A DNA stretch of 64,000 bases, taken from NCBI GenBank assembly GCA_036320915.1, contig JAXBDG010000002.1, positions 3,748,001-3,812,000 of the forward strand, read 5' to 3'. Shown here piece after piece: positions 59,754-64,000 of this stretch. The DNA comes from Linnemannia elongata. Taxonomy: Eukaryota; Mortierellomycota; Mortierellomycetes; Mortierellales; Mortierellaceae. Position numbers and translations under genes: made by a program. A model generated the notes under the pieces. The model saw only the letters and a program-made list of their open reading frames with translations, was not told where the DNA came from and searched no databases. The stretch's first letter is position 1. Every line of letters starts with the position of its first letter.

Positions 59754-60650
59754 GGAATGATTGGACGCCTTTTTTTTTTTTTGATTAAGCTACTTTTTGG
59801 TTGTCCCCTCCGGAGGTAGGAAGGGAGTTTGTAGGTTGGTGTCGGTAGTGTGGAGAGTAAAGTGGAAAGTAGTTACGAGTAGAGAAAGAAGAGGTTTGGT
59901 TGGTTAGGAGTTGTGAGTGAGTGGGGAGGGGGAGGAAGAAGGGAAAAGAGAAGGAAAAGTGATTGTTGAAGGAGGAGATGGTGCGTTATTGTAAAAGGTA
60001 AGAGAAGAGAGAAGAGAGAGAGAGAAAGAAAATAAGGGCAGGACAGGACAGGTCAAGGTTCACATTTGTGCGTGTGAGTGTGTGCTGACACTGACAGGCA
60101 CAAAAGGGAGCGAGAGACAAGCGACGACCTCCTTGTCTCTCTCTCTCTCTGGTCGTCATTCATTCACACACTTCACATACACTCATCCTTCCACAGGTAC
60201 TCACACCGACGGACACAAAGGACAGCAGACGAACGGAGTTTTCTCTTGGTCTGGTGGCTTAGAATCATTCCCTTCTGTCCGTGTCCCACGAGGTTGTCTC
60301 TCGCCACTTTGATCTCTCTCTCTCTCTTTCTGTGTCTCGAAATCTGTCCACGAGGGAAACACAACACGACACGCGTTTCAATTATCGATATCCCATCATC
60401 ATTATTATCAATCGCATCCTCTGTTGACACTATCCTTCCCCCCCCTATCCCTATCACTACTATCTCTGCCTCCTTTCCCCAATTTGCCGCCCATCTATGG
60501 TCTAGCGTCCGCTTTCTTCTTTCTTTTCTTGCTTTTAGCCTTTTGTCCCGTTCTTATGACATACAGCACAAAAAAAAAAAGAGAGGCGCGTCGTTCATTC
60601 GCTCTTATGTTTTTACTTTTTATTTTCATCATCCTATCATCAACCGCCGT
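59754..60650. other. Leader of the Tco89-like gene and 3' region of the mucin-like gene
   Basis: About 900 bp between two minus-strand genes. Purine-rich on the plus strand at 59810-60050, meaning a pyrimidine-rich leader on the minus strand. Nothing else recognised. Confidence 0.55.
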
Positions 60651-61832
60651 TTAAGGGTTCCAGAACTGCTCCCTCTGCGCCAACGGTGCAGGCTTCTTAA
60701 TCCCCGTCGTAGTCATCCTTCCCCCTCCTCCTACTGAAGAAACTGTTGAACCAAAACTCGTCAATCCGACATGATAGTCCGTCTTCTGCTGCCTCTTCTT
60801 CCCCTTCCCTCCTCCTCCTCCTCCTCCTCCTCCTCCGCCTGCAATAGCCCCACTGGGATAGGCTCCCATACCCTCGAAATCCAACTCCGCTTGCGATCGA
60901 CGTCGGCTCCTGGCCCTCCTTCGAACCACCAGTGCTCCAACAACTAGTATAACTACGGCGGCGATAGACCCAAGGGAGGCAGTTAACATTGTCGTAGGCG
61001 ACATGCTGTTCTTGGCTGTTGACGGGGAAGACCTGTTAGGGTCATTGTTGGGGAGGATGCCGTTTTGTGGCCCTGGACCTGAATTAGAGTCGCCGAATAG
61101 ACCTGGTGCGGTTGTCAATGGGCTGTAGTGCGATGATGATGCGTCTGAGGGACTAGCTCCAGCGCCAACGCGTGCTTGTGAAGGAGCATGAGCGTTTTCT
61201 GTAGAAGGAGGAGAGTCATTCAAGCCTGGGGTGCCCGTGGCTTGAGGTGAAGGGGTCTCGGAAGATGGACTTTCATTAGGGGAGGGTGTAGGAGACGCGA
61301 CATGTGTCGATTTGGTAGATTTTTTGGTCGAGGTTGAAGAAGATGTTGATGCTGAAGAAGAAGAAGGAGAGGAAGAACGGGTAGAGAGGTTGACATCCAG
61401 AAGTACGTCTGGAATGATTGCGGGCGCGGCTTGGATAGTTGTTGACAGAGCGGGTATCGCCACGGCCGCTGCTTTTGTTGCTGCTCTCATCACCAATCGC
61501 CGTTGTGGTAGTGAGTGTTGTAAACTGAACTTGGATGATGAAATGGGTCGTAGGAGAGACGTGAGTTCGTGTCGAGGATCGAAGTGGATATGAGCCTGAT
61601 TGTAGAGGCGAGTGAAGAAGAGTGTACAAGAGAGGACAAGCATTGAGCAATAGATCGGGTTGTGAGATCTAATCCCATTGCCAATACTATTACCACTGCT
61701 TTGTGAAAGCCAGGGCAGCATCGTTGGTTGTGTTGTGTGGGTGTTTATGTGTGAGGAGAAATAGGTATAAGGATATGCAGGAGGGCGGATGGAAATGACC
61801 GAGGAGTGTAATGAGTAAGTGGATAGGATCAA
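60651..61832 (-). CDS. Mucin-like single-pass membrane protein
   Basis: A single-exon frame of up to 393 aa. I do not recognise a family. The probable start is either the ATG at about 61722 (MLPWLSQ) or the one preceding AATKAAAVAIPALSTTI, which would serve as signal peptide. A long Ser/Thr/Pro-rich segment follows, likely O-mannosylated. One TM helix (LTASLGSIAAVVILVVGALV) is followed by RRRARSRRR. The cytosolic tail has a run of about 12 Gly (from CCT repeats on the plus strand) and ends QREQFWNP. The layout resembles fungal wall-stress sensor or mucin-type proteins such as Wsc/Mid2/Msb2, but no Cys-rich head is visible. Cell-surface location is inference. Confidence 0.7.
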   Translation of the reverse strand: MILSTYSLHSSVISIRPPAYPYTYFSSHINTHTTQPTMLPWLSQSSGNSIGNGIRSHNPIYCSMLVLSCTLFFTRLYNQAHIHFDPRHELTSLLRPISSSKFSLQHSLPQRRLVMRAATKAAAVAIPALSTTIQAAPAIIPDVLLDVNLSTRSSSPSSSSASTSSSTSTKKSTKSTHVASPTPSPNESPSSETPSPQATGTPGLNDSPPSTENAHAPSQARVGAGASPSDASSSHYSPLTTAPGLFGDSNSGPGPQNGILPNNDPNRSSPSTAKNSMSPTTMLTASLGSIAAVVILVVGALVVRRRARSRRRSQAELDFEGMGAYPSGAIAGGGGGGGGGGGKGKKRQQKTDYHVGLTSFGSTVSSVGGGGRMTTTGIKKPAPLAQREQFWNP

Positions 61833-62055
61833 AAAGAGAGAAAGTGAGAGAAAGGGAGAGGTGGAGAGGCGAGCGTTGGTGTTGGTTTGTTTTGGTATCT
61901 CGTTAAGGCAGGGAAGAAGAGCGCTGGATAGGATGGGATAAGAAAGTGTTGCTGAGTTTTTGAGGTTGAACTACTAGTGTTTGGAGCCGGGGGGTTGTCG
62001 GTGTGGGAGTACAAAGAAGAGAAAACGAAGAAGACAAGAAGAGGCTGAGAGGAAC

Positions 62056-62086
<31 letters not shown>

Positions 62087-64000
62087 GAAAGAAGAAGAGA
62101 AGCGAGGGGGGGAGGTCGATGGTTTAAAAATAAGAAAGGACCGGTAGGCAAGGATGGCTCGAGACCCGTGGCAAAGTCATTCTCAGGCAAATAGTAATAA
62201 ACCATAAATCAAACTGGAAACAAGAGACAAGAGAGAAAGGAATGAAGGGCATGTGGGTGAGAGGAAGGGGGTTGTTTGGATCCAGACACTTTCAGAGAGC
62301 AAACAAATCGCATGGACACGCAGGCATAGAGAAGAACAACGATAGCAAACAAAGACATAAATCGAGAAAGGGTGAATGGTGCATGATGTGTGTATTAATA
62401 CTTGAGCATTGGCCTAGAAGGTAGAAAGCACACGACTGGTCTTCATTGTCTATCGTTGGGCCATTCGTCTGTCTCTTCTTTGTCAGTCTGGGTCCCTTTA
62501 GAGCCTCCTTGACGTGTCCCCGACTCATCAATACGCCCCCTTTTCTTCTTCCTGCGTCTCCTTGCCCGACAAAATAAAAAGAGCTCATTGTACTCCTTTG
62601 TCAGAAGTTTTGTTTTGCTCTCACTCGGACAAACTTTTTCGCCACGCCACTGCGCCATGTTGGTTGGTCCGTGAACAACGGCAAGCAACAACAAGGCATT
62701 AACCCTTCAATACACTTGATCGAAAAGAGATCGTTCTTTTAGATTACCTTGCTTTTGCGATTTGTTCGTCTCTTGCGCCACTATGCACTTTGGCTACTCT
62801 CCAGCCATTGTCGCCATGCAGCATAATCGTTATTTTTCTTCATGCCTGTTCTTGCCCTGAGCCCATCCCTTTTGTCCAGTACCTCCTATATCAAAATGCA
62901 AATGCTTAAATCATTTCGCGTTTCGGAATTGTAGAAACGGGGCAACGCAAATTGAAAAACACGCATTTGATAACCAACAGAAATCAGGAGGCGGAGTAGG
63001 TGAAGGTTATAAACAGGGGAGGGGGGCAAATCAACAACAAACAACAGAAGGCAACATTAGTCAACAGGAGTGAACCTAAAAGATGGGCAGAAGAAATGAT
63101 TGTGATTCAAAGTTTCCGGGGCCGAGTGGCATACCTGGTTTTACAACGCACTCATGGCCCTTGATAAACCAATAGCCGAAGAACAATAACGTAAAACTCA
63201 GCGGACATAATACAACATAAGCATGGCATTTGTATTGCATCATCCTACAATATCGCGATCTTGCTTGACCCGCCTTTCGCCTGTTGGTTATTTGTGCGTT
63301 TTTGTTATTTGTTCTCTTCTATTGCCGAACGCACCATGTATACCAGTTTAAAAAGATAAAAAGGATCCCCAATTTCTTTCCTTCTTTTCCTTTCCTTTCC
63401 TTTCGCATCGAAAAGGCATATTCATATACATATAAATCACAGAGCTGCATGTACTTTGCGCGGAAAAACCAACAGTCACCGTGTCCCATAAGGAGTGTTA
63501 GTTTTGTAACGACATGAATTTATACCGGCAGGACGTTCATAACGGTCAAGATACCCAAAAGGAACATTAGTTCGTAACGACATGACATCCATATCGGCAT
63601 GGTATGCATAAGAAGCAAGTGATTCGTAACGGCATGACATCCACAACGGTATGATGTTCTAAACCGCATGCTGTCCATTACAAACGGCGAGGACTTTAAC
63701 AAGGAATGTTCGTTCTCGATATAATCGTTTCCCTTTTGCCAATACTCTGGCGGGTACCAGGCGAAATGGGTGGCACTCTCTCTCTGTGTATTCAAACATG
63801 TCCTTCAATCTCATCTTCATACGCTTACCAGAGCCATGAGAGAGTCAAGCCATCATAGCTGATAAGAACGAAATAGTATGAACTGGAGACCCCTGCTTTT
63901 GTCCTCTAACGCGACAGCTACAGTCTGGAGAGACATGATTATTTTTGTCTATTGAGGGCGGCATTCAAGGAAAACTGGACCTTGGAGTGTCCTTTAGAAC
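61833..64000. other. Right-end region without a supported gene
   Basis: About 2.2 kb. The left part is the purine-rich leader of the mucin-like gene (minus strand). The middle (62250-63480) shows only short frames. The right end holds a degenerate tandem repeat (63493-63690) and overlapping short minus-strand frames (63659-63830) that may be a remnant or part of a gene beyond the window. Confidence 0.5.
63493..63690. repeat. Degenerate tandem repeat
   Basis: Three diverged units share the core TTcGTAACgaCATGA followed by a CCAtAtCGGcATG-like half, with cores starting at 63503, 63571 and 63623 (spacing about 68 and 52). Each unit is preceded by AAGgAaca. Not a simple microsatellite; the origin is unknown. 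Confidence 0.7.

Overview
This window reads as nuclear DNA of a filamentous fungus outside the Dikarya, most plausibly Mortierellomycotina (Mortierella, Linnemannia or Podila type). Three things suggest this. Genes carry many short GT..AG introns (about 50-130 nt). Long pyrimidine-rich 5' leaders and CAG/CAA-rich coding tracts are frequent. The gene set also fits an early-diverging fungus: cullin-4, indoleamine 2,3-dioxygenase, CHK1, Tco89, and a trithorax/MLL-like PHD-SET protein that common Dikarya models lack. The taxon is inference. No rRNA, tRNA, CRISPR array, intact transposon or virus-derived gene was recognised.

Layout. 1-3149 (+): 3' part of a cullin-4 gene. 3301-5192 (-): indoleamine 2,3-dioxygenase, convergent with it. 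7372-13598 (+): a protein of about 1,979 aa with RAMA, PHD cluster, extended PHD, FYRN/FYRC and a degenerate C-terminal SET. 14262-17216 (-): CHK1 kinase in 14 exons. 19072-21592 (+): RING-CH (MARCH-type) membrane E3. 21921-23654 (-): V-ATPase subunit E. 24613-27535 (+): RNF10-like RING protein. 28268-29757 (+): Q-rich orphan. 29758-35434: mostly non-coding, with a few minus-strand exon-like segments near 31.5-32.1 kb. 35435-38188 (+): secreted/TM protein with a cytosolic SH3 domain. 38189-45306: 7.1 kb with no gene I can support. 45307-46938 (+): Q/S/T-rich orphan. 48362-50479 (+): sideroflexin. 50895-53428 (-): SUT/SLC45-like sugar transporter. 53960-56168 (-): Mnn1-like (GT71) mannosyltransferase. 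57177-59753 (-): TORC1 subunit Tco89-like. 60651-61832 (-): mucin-like single-pass membrane protein. 61833-64000: no firm gene, with a degenerate tandem repeat near 63.5 kb.

Most genes are single housekeeping or regulatory loci and not a metabolic cluster. Functional themes recur: ubiquitin ligation (CUL4, MARCH, RNF10), genome integrity and chromatin (CUL4, CHK1, RAMA-PHD-SET), nutrient signalling and membrane transport (Tco89, V-ATPase, sideroflexin, sugar transporter), and surface or secretory proteins (SH3 protein, GT71, mucin-like protein).

The best candidate for an undescribed system is the 7372-13598 gene. It joins a putative modified-DNA-reading RAMA domain to an MLL-type chromatin-reader array whose SET domain appears to have lost key catalytic motifs. 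Exon boundaries were placed by eye from GT/AG sites, reading phase and family alignment. All quoted models keep an open frame, but transcripts were not available.
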